From Kribbella jejuensis (GTDB lineage Bacteria; Actinomycetota; Actinomycetes; Propionibacteriales; Kribbellaceae): a DNA stretch of 64,000 nucleotides. The translations under genes and the position numbers were made by a program. The DNA is taken from NCBI RefSeq assembly GCF_006715085.1, contig NZ_VFMM01000003.1, positions 806,001 through 870,000 of the forward strand. Direction: 5' to 3'. The stretch's first letter is position 1; every line of letters starts with the position of its first letter. The notes beneath the pieces are model-generated. The model did no database searches and was not told where the DNA came from. It was given only the letters and a program-made list of their open reading frames with translations. Positions 9,601 through 16,870 of the stretch are shown in pieces.

Positions 9601-9857
9601 TCGGCCGGTACAACGCCGGCCAAATCCTGCTCGCCCGGTCGAAGCTCGGGGAGGCCCTCACAGAGCTGCTGACCTTGAGCGACGCCGACCTCCACCAGCA
9701 ACTGTCGGAGCAGGCCGCCGATCCGAGCGCTCACTGGGTCCTGGTCGAACTCTTCCGCGCCGCCCGAAGCGTCCCGCACGCCGACTCCGTCGACACACCG
9801 ACCTGCGTCGCTGCGTACTGCCGCGCGGTCAGGAACTCCCTGGTGACACCTTTGTAA
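6606..9857 (+). CDS. large polytopic membrane patatin-like phospholipase
   Basis: 1083-aa protein combining membrane helices with a split patatin catalytic core. Residues 25-270 hold about six hydrophobic segments. The oxyanion loop LSGGGIRAAS lies near 290, the nucleophile elbow AVSGGSNMAAG with its Ser near 327, then a second polytopic block at about 430-640. The catalytic Asp motif TDGGHWENTGL is near residue 856. A Ser/Asp dyad of this form is shared by patatins and cytosolic phospholipase A2, so lipid acyl hydrolase activity at the membrane is likely. Bacterial patatins are usually 300-400 aa, so the roughly 520 residues between Ser and Asp, much of it membrane-spanning, are unusual. The gene is monocistronic, and its last 29 bp overlap the convergent gene at 9829. 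Confidence 0.85.
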   Translation: MANLVDPPTGGLTPDTDVSFHYWRRVLWLVVGTAAFAVAAGLLGDRLGRGPQAAWVTLLVIAVVLGLVLVFRTELVARVLPTPESEQQPQNQLAVLRWGTLILAVLVTAHFGSTASLKGRPRSIVAIELSGNSKAWTACACDDALTRALRQDFWFIASYVLLLGVLVLWAGVYFRLPMLRRARNAVAISVVVAGVLDVAENIFMLAGGSADGPWELAAVCAWAKFALLLGAVVYTAAGAFAWWSTPRWVRLASLALPEYARKPADKDGPAAAGTAVDRGAAPRGVAEHGIALSGGGIRAASISLGALQVLDGGVLGWSTARAVTAVSGGSNMAAGWSIARSSYRTDDGGDPGRVQPADLAPPPWVMQPNGWLTPEERHLVDNLGYLASNEPRGSDTDPAATNSTKQDALAGNQPSGTASYRPTVWATVVAGLSVNALVLTSILWAITRPVGWMLRKFVGQHGTLPAGAMHGLVKEHGLARPGLVFLVVGFAIVLLWTLAGQFLVGPAQNQPWARLTMVALKWASYAALGIGVALALTVWAFVELVGGVAHLSLATTIAGATAGAGVVGSAVRILRKPAARFAPMLGGVAFIVVALCVAALSTWSAAEHGVRWSGNDLLSWQSGWNWVLALAIVAYVILGPSPEEWSLAPFYRGKLRLAYATYRTANDARVEAYQNDNVAGDDKTKREPGLFSFNEDGGVRTPLVVCTTSTVTSRAVRSHYGTPALSVTFDPARTTLHLPQDGRGHTLEFAASTRVLDRLGQGLHKRITTMMAVAISSAAVSPAMGRIGIGPTSMLLTFFNIRLGVWIANPRFITQLEANGLQGKDELRYARTGLGYLFKEFFGIHDLDDPYLYLTDGGHWENTGLVELLRIPEVTEIVCVDADSGPGDATTSLGKAIAIAPSECDIRIDISLDPLRAAPSASRVPAYSPRTVNIGFFTKGAGFFTDQTQVGVLWYAKPGLAKEMPAGLLAFHERYPSYPRESTLNQFFDTASFVAYRNFGRYNAGQILLARSKLGEALTELLTLSDADLHQQLSEQAADPSAHWVLVELFRAARSVPHADSVDTPTCVAAYCRAVRNSLVTPL

Positions 9858-10461
9858 CCAGCCACCGCGACAGCGGGCGCAGCTGGTCGAGGGCGGCGAG
9901 TACGCGGTCCGCTGCGGCCGGGGTGTGAACCCATTCGTCGCAGCCGAGGGACCGCGAGGCGATCAGCGAACGATGCCGGAGCAGGTCGGCCCGTGGGTGG
10001 TCGGCTGCGTACCCCCGCGGCGGCCGCTTCATCAGGTCACCGGTGATCTGGTACCCCTCGAGTTTGTTGAGTATTGCAACCAACCGCGGCCCGGAACCCT
10101 GGTCGGCGACCGCAGCCCGGTACCGCTCGATCTGCTCGGACGGCGCGTACCACCACGCCAGGCTGATGTGCAGGCCGTCCAGGTCGAACCCCACGCCGTA
10201 CTCGATGTTCCTCGACACCCTGACGATCGCGCCTTGCCGCTGCCACGCCCGCAGCAGAACCTTGCCGTATCCCCACACCGCGAAGTCCTCGTACGCCGGA
10301 TCCGCGTCCGCGACCGTGTTGAGCAGCTCGATCATCGGCTGCCGGACGAGGTCCTCCCGTTCCCTCTTGAACCGCTGCCGGACGTCGGCCGACGGCTCGC
10401 CCTCGAGCTGCAGCAGTACGTCGAACGCCGACCTCGGCCACCCTGCGAACGCCCCAGTCAC
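9829..10461 (-). CDS. DUF2461-like conserved protein
   Basis: 210-aa cytoplasmic protein from the GTG at 10461. The C-terminal half (ITGDLMKRPPRGYAADHP, then DLLRHRSLIASRSLG and WVHTPAAADRVL) matches the typical ending of DUF2461/TIGR02453 proteins, whose function is unknown. The middle part (GYGKVLLRAWQ, VGFDLDGLHISLAWWYAPSEQIERYR) also fits, although the N-terminal third is divergent. The stop lies inside the 3' end of the convergent patatin gene. An open frame continues upstream to 11040, but it runs antisense to the next gene and is not credible as coding. Confidence 0.72.
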   Translation of the reverse strand: MTGAFAGWPRSAFDVLLQLEGEPSADVRQRFKREREDLVRQPMIELLNTVADADPAYEDFAVWGYGKVLLRAWQRQGAIVRVSRNIEYGVGFDLDGLHISLAWWYAPSEQIERYRAAVADQGSGPRLVAILNKLEGYQITGDLMKRPPRGYAADHPRADLLRHRSLIASRSLGCDEWVHTPAAADRVLAALDQLRPLSRWLVTKVSPGSS

Positions 10462-10545
10462 AACGCGCAGCCTAGCGCGACGCACTGCTGCTTGACGTGA
10501 CGTGGATTCGAGCGTCCCATGAGCTAACAGGGGTGGGGGGTAAGG

Positions 10546-12276
10546 GTGTTCGTAGCGCATCGACGTACCGTCATCGGCGTTTCGGCCACGGTCGAGCGGT
10601 CCGTCAGCTCGGGCCGCCGGGAGCACCTTGCCCGTACCGCGGCAGCCCTCGTTCTGGTCAGCGCGGCCTATTACCTCGGTGCACGGCTGGGCCTGAGTCT
10701 GTCGCTGGTCGAACGGAACGTCACGCCGCTCTGGCCGCCGACCGGGATCGCACTGGCAGCGTTCCTCGTGCTGGGCAGGTCGACGTGGCCGGCTGTCGCG
10801 GTCGCGGCGCTGGCCGTCAACCTGCCGATCAGCAGTGGCCCGTTGCCGGCGGCTCTGACCGCCGCGGGCAACACGCTCGCTCCGCTCGCGGCCACGATCG
10901 TCCTCGAACGGGTCGGGTTCCGGCGTGAGCTCGACCGCCAACGCGACGCGCTCGCGATCGTCTTCCTCGGCGCGCTCGCGAGCATGACGATCAGCGCCAC
11001 GATCGGCGCCGTCACGTTGACAGCCTCCGACGGCACCCACGATCTGGCCGGCGCATGGGTGGTCTGGTGGACCGGCGACGCGATGGGCGTTCTCGCCGTC
11101 ACGCCCTTCCTCTTGTGCATCCCGTTGTTCCGAGAGCTGGAGCCGTGGCCGGTACGGCGCTGGCTCGAGGCCGGGCTGATCCTCCTCTTGACCACGGTCG
11201 TCGCATCGTGGACGACGTACACGGACCTGCCGCTCCTGTTCGTCGTACTACCTCTGCTGGGCTGGGCCTCGTGGCGCCTGCAGCTCCGCGGCGCCGCACC
11301 GGCCGCCCTGACCGCGTCGCTCATCGCGACCTGGTCCGCGACCCATGGCCTCGGCCCGTTCGCGGGCATGTCGCTGTTGGAACGGATGCTGACTCTCCAG
11401 GCGTTCAACGCGACCGTCGCGCTGATGTCGTTCTTCCTCGCCGCGCTGGTCACCGAGCGCACGAGACTGGCCGGCGCACTCATGTCGGCGGCGCGTCAAC
11501 AACTGAGCCTCGAAGAGGCACGAGCCCGCCGCGAACACACCATCGCCGAAACCCTGCAACGCAGTCTGCTCCCCGACCGAATGCCCACTATCCCCGGCGT
11601 CGCCCTCGCCGCCCGGTACGTCCCGGCGACGGCAGACCTGCACGTCGGCGGCGACTGGTACGACGTCATCCAGCTCCCCAACGGCCAAATAGCCCTGGTC
11701 ATCGGCGACGTAGCCGGCCACGGCCTGCAGGCCGCCGCGGCCATGGCCCAACTACGAATGGCGGTCCGCGCGTACGCCGTACAAAACCCGTCCCCCACCG
11801 CAGTAATGGCCGGCCTCCACACCTTGGTCAACGCGCTCCCCATGGCAGACCTGGTAACGCTCCTCTACGTCCTCTACAACCCGTCCACCAACACAATCCA
11901 CTTCTCGAACGCCGGCCATCCTCCCGCGCTCCTGCTCAACACCGGCTACTTGGAAGGCGCGCTGTCCCCACCCCTGGGCGTACTGACCGACTGGACCTAC
12001 ACCGAAACCAGCCACCAACTCCCCCGAGGAGCCACCCTCCTGCTCTACACCGACGGCCTGATAGAACGCCGAACCCGCCCGATCCAAGAAGGCCTCGACC
12101 ACCTGCAAAAGGAAGCCACCCCGCACCCCAGCCTGGAGGCGCTCTGCGACCACCTCCTGAGAACCCTCCTGGAACCCAACATGGTCGCCGACGACATAGC
12201 CCTGATCGCCCTGCAACCCCGGACCTCTGAGTCAGCGGGGTGGGCGGAGGACTGCGAAGGGGTCGGTGACGGTTAG
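10546..12276 (+). CDS. MASE1 sensor with SpoIIE/RsbU-type PP2C phosphatase domain
   Basis: Membrane-bound serine phosphatase of the kind that dephosphorylates anti-anti-sigma factors. Residues 27-310 carry eight or so hydrophobic segments with the MASE1 signature VTPLWPPTGIALAAF near residue 60-75. After a short charged helix (ARREHTIAETLQRSLLP near 330), residues 332-570 form the PP2C domain: GGDWYDV near 368, GDVAGHG near 386, SNAGHPPALL near 460 and LLYTDGLIERR near 500. These supply the metal-binding Asp residues. Start is GTG 10546 after a G-rich stretch, while the next ATG would remove little. The last 45 bp overlap the convergent nrtR gene. No partner STAS or RsbW-type gene lies next to it. 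Confidence 0.88.
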   Translation: MFVAHRRTVIGVSATVERSVSSGRREHLARTAAALVLVSAAYYLGARLGLSLSLVERNVTPLWPPTGIALAAFLVLGRSTWPAVAVAALAVNLPISSGPLPAALTAAGNTLAPLAATIVLERVGFRRELDRQRDALAIVFLGALASMTISATIGAVTLTASDGTHDLAGAWVVWWTGDAMGVLAVTPFLLCIPLFRELEPWPVRRWLEAGLILLLTTVVASWTTYTDLPLLFVVLPLLGWASWRLQLRGAAPAALTASLIATWSATHGLGPFAGMSLLERMLTLQAFNATVALMSFFLAALVTERTRLAGALMSAARQQLSLEEARARREHTIAETLQRSLLPDRMPTIPGVALAARYVPATADLHVGGDWYDVIQLPNGQIALVIGDVAGHGLQAAAAMAQLRMAVRAYAVQNPSPTAVMAGLHTLVNALPMADLVTLLYVLYNPSTNTIHFSNAGHPPALLLNTGYLEGALSPPLGVLTDWTYTETSHQLPRGATLLLYTDGLIERRTRPIQEGLDHLQKEATPHPSLEALCDHLLRTLLEPNMVADDIALIALQPRTSESAGWAEDCEGVGDG

Positions 12277-12936
12277 TTCGCGGGCGGCGAACTTGTAGAC
12301 GGTGGCGGGGCGGCCGCCGCTCTGGCCGGGGGCGGCTCGGCGTTCAGTGGGGTCGATGACGTGTCTGCGGGTCAGGACGCGGGTGAGGTTGGTGGCGCCC
12401 AGCTCGTAGCCGAGGGCGGCACCGAACAGGTCGCGGAGCTCGGCAATGGTGAACTCGAGCGGCGCCAGCGCGAAACCGATGTTCGTGTACGACAGTTTCG
12501 CGCGCAGCCGGCTGACCGCGGCCTCGATGAAGAAGTGATGATCGAACGCGGTCCGCGGCAGCTCGTCGACCGGGTGCCACTGCGTGTCGGCCGGGAGCAT
12601 CGGCCGTACGTCGGACGGCACCAGACCGAGATAACCCGTCGCCAGCACTCGCTCCCGTGGATCACGGTCGATCGCACTGTGCGTGGCCAGCTGTTCGAGG
12701 TGCGCGACGTCGCGTACGTCGACCTTCGCCGCCAGGTGCCCGGTGATCGCCTCCCGGAGCCGCTCGGTGGGCTCCACCCCGCCGCCGGGAAGCGCCCAGC
12801 GGCCGCGGTACGGACTCAGGGCGCGTTTCCACAGCAGCACGCACAGCCTGCCGTCGCGGACCGACAGGACCACGGCGAGCACCTCGTGCGGGTAACTGCG
12901 GAAGTTAACCGGATCACCTTTCTTGGCTGCGGGCAC
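12232..12936 (-). CDS. nrtR: NrtR-type Nudix-related transcriptional repressor of NAD synthesis
   Basis: DNA-binding regulator of 234 aa: an N-terminal Nudix-like domain (residues 15-150) fused to a C-terminal winged helix (155-225; EFTIAELRDLF, TNLTRVL and GGRPATVYKF are family features). In characterised NrtR proteins the Nudix domain senses ADP-ribose or related NAD metabolites and the winged helix represses NAD genes. The Nudix box here is degenerate: after GGGVEPTERLREAIT the expected R-E-U-x-E-E becomes GHLAAK, so catalysis is probably lost. The gene is divergent from nadC-nadA-nadB, with a palindrome in the 68 bp between them, so it is likely autoregulated and controls that operon. Start is GTG 12936. 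Confidence 0.85.
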   Translation of the reverse strand: MPAAKKGDPVNFRSYPHEVLAVVLSVRDGRLCVLLWKRALSPYRGRWALPGGGVEPTERLREAITGHLAAKVDVRDVAHLEQLATHSAIDRDPRERVLATGYLGLVPSDVRPMLPADTQWHPVDELPRTAFDHHFFIEAAVSRLRAKLSYTNIGFALAPLEFTIAELRDLFGAALGYELGATNLTRVLTRRHVIDPTERRAAPGQSGGRPATVYKFAARELTVTDPFAVLRPPR

Positions 12937-12960
12937 GTGGCCGATGGTAGCGTGTCCCTA

Positions 12961-12983
12961 GTTATCGCCTCGGAGGCGAAAAC
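12961..12983. promoter_or_regulatory. candidate NrtR operator 1 (nrtR/nadC intergenic)
   Basis: Inverted repeat GTTATCGCC (12961-12969), 5-nt centre, GGCGAAAAC (12975-12983), with eight of nine positions complementary. The same left arm and geometry recur exactly at 13881-13903. It lies 21 bp before the nadC start and just downstream of a possible weak -35/-10 pair (TTGGCT at 12923, TAGCGT at 12948). Binding there would block nadC transcription and probably nrtR too. Confidence 0.7.
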
Positions 12984-13004
12984 ATCACAGAGAGCAGGAC
13001 ACCG

Positions 13005-13895
13005 ATGCAGCTGACGACGGAGACGGTCCGGACCGCGGTGGCGGCCGCACTGGACGAGGACCAGGCGGCAGACGACGTCACCACCCGCTGGAGCGTCCCG
13101 GAGGCGCTGGAGGTCGAGGCGACGATGATCGCCAAGCAGGCGGGCCGGGTGGCCGGGCTGACCGCCGTACAGGAGGTGTACGCCGCCGTCGACCCCACCG
13201 TCACGGTACGACCGGCGGTCGCCGACGGCGATCCGGTTGTCCCGGGACAGCCGCTGGCGTGGATCAGCGGCTCGGCGCGCTCCATCATCACCGGCGAGCG
13301 AGTCGCACTGAACTTCGCCCAGCGAATGTCGGGCATCGCGACGCTCACGTCGGCCTTCGTCGCCGCGATCGGAACGCACCCGGTCGCACTCCTCGACACC
13401 CGGAAGACCGCGCCCGGCCTCCGCGCCATGGACAAGTACGCGGTGAGCTGCGGTGGCGGGACCAACCACCGCCTCGACCTGTCCGCGATGGTGCTGCTCA
13501 AGGAGAACCATCTGGCCGCGGCCGGCGGCGTACTGCCCGCCGTTCGGCGGGTCCGGGACGGTATGGCCGCCGAAGGCAACGACATCGCGATCGAGGTCGA
13601 AGTCACCACGGCCGAAGAGGCCCGCGACGCGCTGGACTGCCGGGTCGAGTGGATCCTGCTCGACAACATGCCGGTGGACCTGATGGCCCGGATCGTCGAG
13701 TGGCGCAACACCTCCGGATCCGCCACCCGGCTCGAGGCCTCGGGCAACATCTCTGTCGACACCATCGCCGATGTCGCCGCCACCGGTGTCGACGCCATCT
13801 CGGTCGGCGCCCTGACCCACTCCCCTACCGCCCTCGACATCAGCCTGCTGGTGACCCGCAACCACGCATCGTCATCTCCAGTTATCGCTTCCTGA
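13005..13895 (+). CDS. nadC: nicotinate-nucleotide pyrophosphorylase (quinolinate phosphoribosyltransferase)
   Basis: Converts quinolinate and PRPP to nicotinate mononucleotide, CO2 and pyrophosphate, the third step of de novo NAD synthesis in the cytoplasm. 296 aa, normal length. Visible are ALDEDQAADDVTTR at the N-terminus, the LDTRKTAPGLRAMDKYAV segment near 130-147 with active-site Arg and Lys residues, LLKENHLAAAG near 165, EVEVTTAEEA near 200, and ASGNIS near 245 from the C-terminal phosphate-binding barrel. The ATG at 13005 follows AGAGCAGGAC. It is the first gene of the nadC-nadA-nadB set, and a second palindrome overlaps its stop codon. Confidence 0.95.
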   Translation: MQLTTETVRTAVAAALDEDQAADDVTTRWSVPEALEVEATMIAKQAGRVAGLTAVQEVYAAVDPTVTVRPAVADGDPVVPGQPLAWISGSARSIITGERVALNFAQRMSGIATLTSAFVAAIGTHPVALLDTRKTAPGLRAMDKYAVSCGGGTNHRLDLSAMVLLKENHLAAAGGVLPAVRRVRDGMAAEGNDIAIEVEVTTAEEARDALDCRVEWILLDNMPVDLMARIVEWRNTSGSATRLEASGNISVDTIADVAATGVDAISVGALTHSPTALDISLLVTRNHASSSPVIAS

Positions 13896-13903
13896 GCGAT
13901 AAC
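13881..13903. promoter_or_regulatory. candidate NrtR operator 2 (overlaps nadC stop)
   Basis: Perfect inverted repeat GTTATCGCT (13881-13889), 5-nt centre TCCTG, AGCGATAAC (13895-13903). It has the same spacing and nearly the same arms as the site at 12961. The nadC stop codon TGA (13893-13895) lies inside it, and nadA begins 22 bp later. It could control a second promoter for nadA-nadB or act as a transcriptional roadblock. Confidence 0.7.
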
Positions 13904-13925
13904 CTCCCCGAAAGAAGAACCCGTC

Positions 13926-14906
13926 ATGACCGTTGGTCAACACACGGCAATCACCTGGCAAGAAGAGGTACGACGTCTCGCCGAGGAACGGGACGCCGTG
14001 ATTCTCGCCCACAACTACCAGGAACCGGCGATCCAGGACGTGGCGGACCACGTCGGCGACTCACTCGCACTGTCGCGCATCGCGGCCAGTACCGATGCCT
14101 CCACGATCGTGTTCTGCGGCGTGCACTTCATGGCCGAGACCGCCAAACTTCTCAGCCCCGACAAGACCGTGCTGATCCCGACGGCCCAGGCGGGCTGCTC
14201 GCTGGCCGACACGATCGACGCCGACCAGTTGCGCGCCTGGAAGGCGGAGCATCCGGGCGCCGTTGTCGTTGCCTACGTCAACACCAGTGCGGCGGTGAAG
14301 GCCGAGGCCGACATCTGCTGCACCTCGTCCAACGCGGTCGAGGTGGTCAACTCGATCCCGGCGGACCAGCCGATCCTGTTCCTGCCCGACCAGTTCCTCG
14401 GAGCGCACGTCCGGCGGCAGACCGGCCGGGACAACATCGAGGTCTGGATGGGCGAGTGCCATGTCCACGCCGGCATCAGCGCGGCCGACCTGCGGGCTCA
14501 GGTCGCCGCCGACCCGGCGGCCGAGGTCCTCGTCCACCCCGAGTGCGGCTGCGCTTCATCGGCGGTCTGGCTGGCCGGCGTGGGCGACCTGCCCGCCGAG
14601 CGGACCCACATCCTCTCCACCGCCGGCATGCTGGACACCGCTCGCGGCCTGACCGCCAAGACGGCTCTGGTCGCCACGGAGATCGGCATGCTGCATCAGC
14701 TTCGCCAGGTCAACAAGCGGACGAACTTCCTGCCGGTGAACCCGAAGGCCTCGTGCCGGTTCATGAAGATGATCACCCCGGAACTGCTGGTGCGGTGCCT
14801 GCGCGAGGGACGCGACGAGATCCAGCTTCCGCCCGAGGTTGTCGAGCGGGCCCGTCGTTCGGTCGAGCGGATGGTTGCCATCGGCAAGCCTGCGGGTGCT
14901 CGATGA
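13926..14906 (+). CDS. nadA: quinolinate synthase A
   Basis: 4Fe-4S enzyme that condenses iminoaspartate from NadB with dihydroxyacetone phosphate to quinolinate. 326 aa. The three Cys expected to hold the cluster are in QAGCSLAD (near 90), GECHVHAG (near 178) and ASCRFMK (near 277). Other family blocks are ILAHNYQEPAIQDVADHVGDS near residue 25 (His and Tyr at the active site), VVAYVNTSAAVKAEAD near 118 and VHPECGC near 205. It overlaps nadB by ATGA at 14903-14906, giving coupled synthesis of the two partners. The cluster is oxygen-sensitive in the family. Confidence 0.95.
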   Translation: MTVGQHTAITWQEEVRRLAEERDAVILAHNYQEPAIQDVADHVGDSLALSRIAASTDASTIVFCGVHFMAETAKLLSPDKTVLIPTAQAGCSLADTIDADQLRAWKAEHPGAVVVAYVNTSAAVKAEADICCTSSNAVEVVNSIPADQPILFLPDQFLGAHVRRQTGRDNIEVWMGECHVHAGISAADLRAQVAADPAAEVLVHPECGCASSAVWLAGVGDLPAERTHILSTAGMLDTARGLTAKTALVATEIGMLHQLRQVNKRTNFLPVNPKASCRFMKMITPELLVRCLREGRDEIQLPPEVVERARRSVERMVAIGKPAGAR

Positions 14907-16414
14907 CGCGCGTCGTCGACGTCGTCGTCATCGGCTCCGGCGTCGCGGGCCTGTCAACCGCACTCGGTCTCGCGGCGACCCGCGACGTACTCCTGCTCAG
15001 CGCCGGCGACGGCAGCACGCCCTGGGCGCAGGGCGGCATCTCGGCCGCGTACGGCGAGGACGATCCGCTCGACCACCTGCACGACACGGAGGTGGCGGGC
15101 GCGGGATTCTGCGATCCCCGGAACGTCCGCGCGCTGGTCGAGGAGGGACCACAACGCCTCGCCGAGCTGATCGCTCACGGGGCACGCTTCGATCGCAACG
15201 GTGACGGATCCCTGTCGAGGACCTTGGAGGGCGGCCACAGTCGTCCCCGGATCGTGCACGCCGGCGGTGATGCCACCGGTGCGGAGGTACATCGCGCGCT
15301 GCTCGCAGCCCTGGACCGAAGCAGCGTGCAGACGATGACCGGGCGCACCGTCGGTCTGCTGCAGTCGGAGTACGGAAGTGTCGTCGGGGTGCTCGTCGAG
15401 ACCGGCAGCGAGGTCACGCAGATCGAGGCGCGCGCCGTGGTACTGGCCACTGGCGGTATCGGCAACGCGTACCTGGCGAGCACCAACCCCTCGACGGTAC
15501 GCGGCGACGGTATCGCCTTGGCGCTGCGAGCCGGCGCATCGCTGGTGGACATGGAGTTCGTGCAGTTCCACCCGACCGCGCTCCACACCGGTGAGACCAG
15601 CGGTCAGTTGCCTCTGGTCACCGAGGCGGTCCGCGGTGAAGGCGCCGTACTCCGCGACATCCACGGCCGCCGGATCATGGCCGGACGGCATCCGCGAGCC
15701 GATCTGGCGCCGCGGGACGTCGTCGCCCGGGCGATCGAGGCGACGATGCGCCGCGACGGATCCGACCACGTCTGGCTGGACGCGACGGCTGTGGATCCCG
15801 ACGTACTCCGGAAGCGGTTCCCGACCGTACTGGCGTCGTGCGCGCGGATCGGCGTCGACCTGCTGACGGAGCAGATCCCGGTCGCGCCGGCCGAACACTT
15901 CCTCTGCGGCGGCGTACGCACCGACCGCAACGGCGCAACCGACGTACCTGGTCTGTATGCCGTTGGCGAGGTCGCGGCGACCGGTGTCCACGGAGCCAAT
16001 CGGCTCGCCTCGAACAGCCTGCTCGAGGGACTGGTCTTCGGGCGTCGGGTCGCGACCGCGCTGACCCTCGACCTCCCCGCGAAGGACCACGGCCGCGCCC
16101 GTGAACTCCCGCTCGGCGATGACCGCGATCCGGAGCGGATCCGCACGATCCTGACCAGGTACGCCGGCATCCGTCGTGACGGCGCCGGCCTGAACGCGGC
16201 CGCCGACGAGCTCGAGAGCCTGGGCGGCGGCCCGCTCGCGACGGTGGCGCGAGCCGTCATCGTCGCGGCCACCGCACGCCAGGACAGCCGCGGCTGCCAC
16301 TGGCGCTCCGACTACCCCCACTCCGACGCCCGCTGGGACGAGCACATCGCCGTACACCTCGACCAAGAAGGCCGCCCGACCACCCGACAACTCCTGTCCT
16401 CAGCCACCGCTTGA
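14903..16414 (+). CDS. nadB: L-aspartate oxidase
   Basis: FAD enzyme that oxidises L-aspartate to iminoaspartate, the first step of de novo NAD synthesis. 503 aa, slightly shorter than the enterobacterial protein. Visible are the FAD-binding GSGVAGLS near residue 10, STPWAQGGISAAYGEDD near 40, VHAGGDATGAEVHRALL near 117, EFVQFHPTAL near 222, CGGVRTDRNG near 335 and HGANRLASNSLLEGLVFG near 360, all typical of the succinate dehydrogenase/fumarate reductase flavoprotein family. The start ATG at 14903 overlaps the nadA stop. The coding frame stays open far upstream, but that part is antisense-like shadow of nadC and nadA. Confidence 0.95.
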   Translation: MTRVVDVVVIGSGVAGLSTALGLAATRDVLLLSAGDGSTPWAQGGISAAYGEDDPLDHLHDTEVAGAGFCDPRNVRALVEEGPQRLAELIAHGARFDRNGDGSLSRTLEGGHSRPRIVHAGGDATGAEVHRALLAALDRSSVQTMTGRTVGLLQSEYGSVVGVLVETGSEVTQIEARAVVLATGGIGNAYLASTNPSTVRGDGIALALRAGASLVDMEFVQFHPTALHTGETSGQLPLVTEAVRGEGAVLRDIHGRRIMAGRHPRADLAPRDVVARAIEATMRRDGSDHVWLDATAVDPDVLRKRFPTVLASCARIGVDLLTEQIPVAPAEHFLCGGVRTDRNGATDVPGLYAVGEVAATGVHGANRLASNSLLEGLVFGRRVATALTLDLPAKDHGRARELPLGDDRDPERIRTILTRYAGIRRDGAGLNAAADELESLGGGPLATVARAVIVAATARQDSRGCHWRSDYPHSDARWDEHIAVHLDQEGRPTTRQLLSSATA

Positions 16415-16434
16415 AGCCACCTCAAGTGCGGGTG

Positions 16435-16797
16435 CTAGCGCACGACCTCGTAGTTCAGGAAAGTCAGACCTACTCCGAGCGTGCGCGCACCCGCGAGGCG
16501 AAGTGGAAGCCTGTCGTCGATGCCGTCGAAGAGGCGCTCCCCTCCCCCGAGCACGACCGGGAACACGAACAGGCGCAGCTCGTCGACCAGGCCGTGCTCG
16601 ATCAGACTCCGCACCAACTGATAGCTCGCATAGACGACGATCTCCCCCGCGACGTCGCGCTTCACCTCGGCGACCTGCGCGACGACGTCGCCGTTCAGTA
16701 CGACGCCCGCACCCCAGCGAGGATGTTCGACCGTCGACGACACCACATACTTCGGCATGCTGTTCAGCTTGTCTGCCCACGCACCGGTGCGGTCCAA
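16435..16797 (-). pseudogene. N-terminally truncated RibD-C / dihydrofolate reductase-like protein
   Basis: 120 codons matching only the C-terminal two thirds of the small dihydrofolate-reductase-like (RibD C-terminal) family: KLNSMPKYVVSSTVEHPRW, VVLNGDVVAQVAEVK, GEIVVYASYQLVRSLIEHGL, VDELRLFVFPVVLGGGERLF and a typical end. Complete members are about 180 aa and start with a strand and Gly-rich loop that bind NADPH. Those are absent here. The in-frame sequence upstream of the TTG at 16797 (to about 16860) does not resemble the missing part and runs into the oxidoreductase gene. It is best read as a 5'-deleted relic, though expression of the remnant cannot be excluded. Confidence 0.6.
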
Positions 16798-16870
16798 CCA
16801 GCGCGAAGCGCCCTGCGGCCCATCGTCGTACAGACACCGTCGGCGACGAGAACTGATCGGCTGTCCGCGG

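Noticed and set aside
13259..16414. Very long + strand frame read as one 1051-aa protein
   Set aside because: Only the part from 14903 is nadB. The earlier part is an out-of-frame shadow of nadC and nadA (Arg/Pro-rich, no domain).
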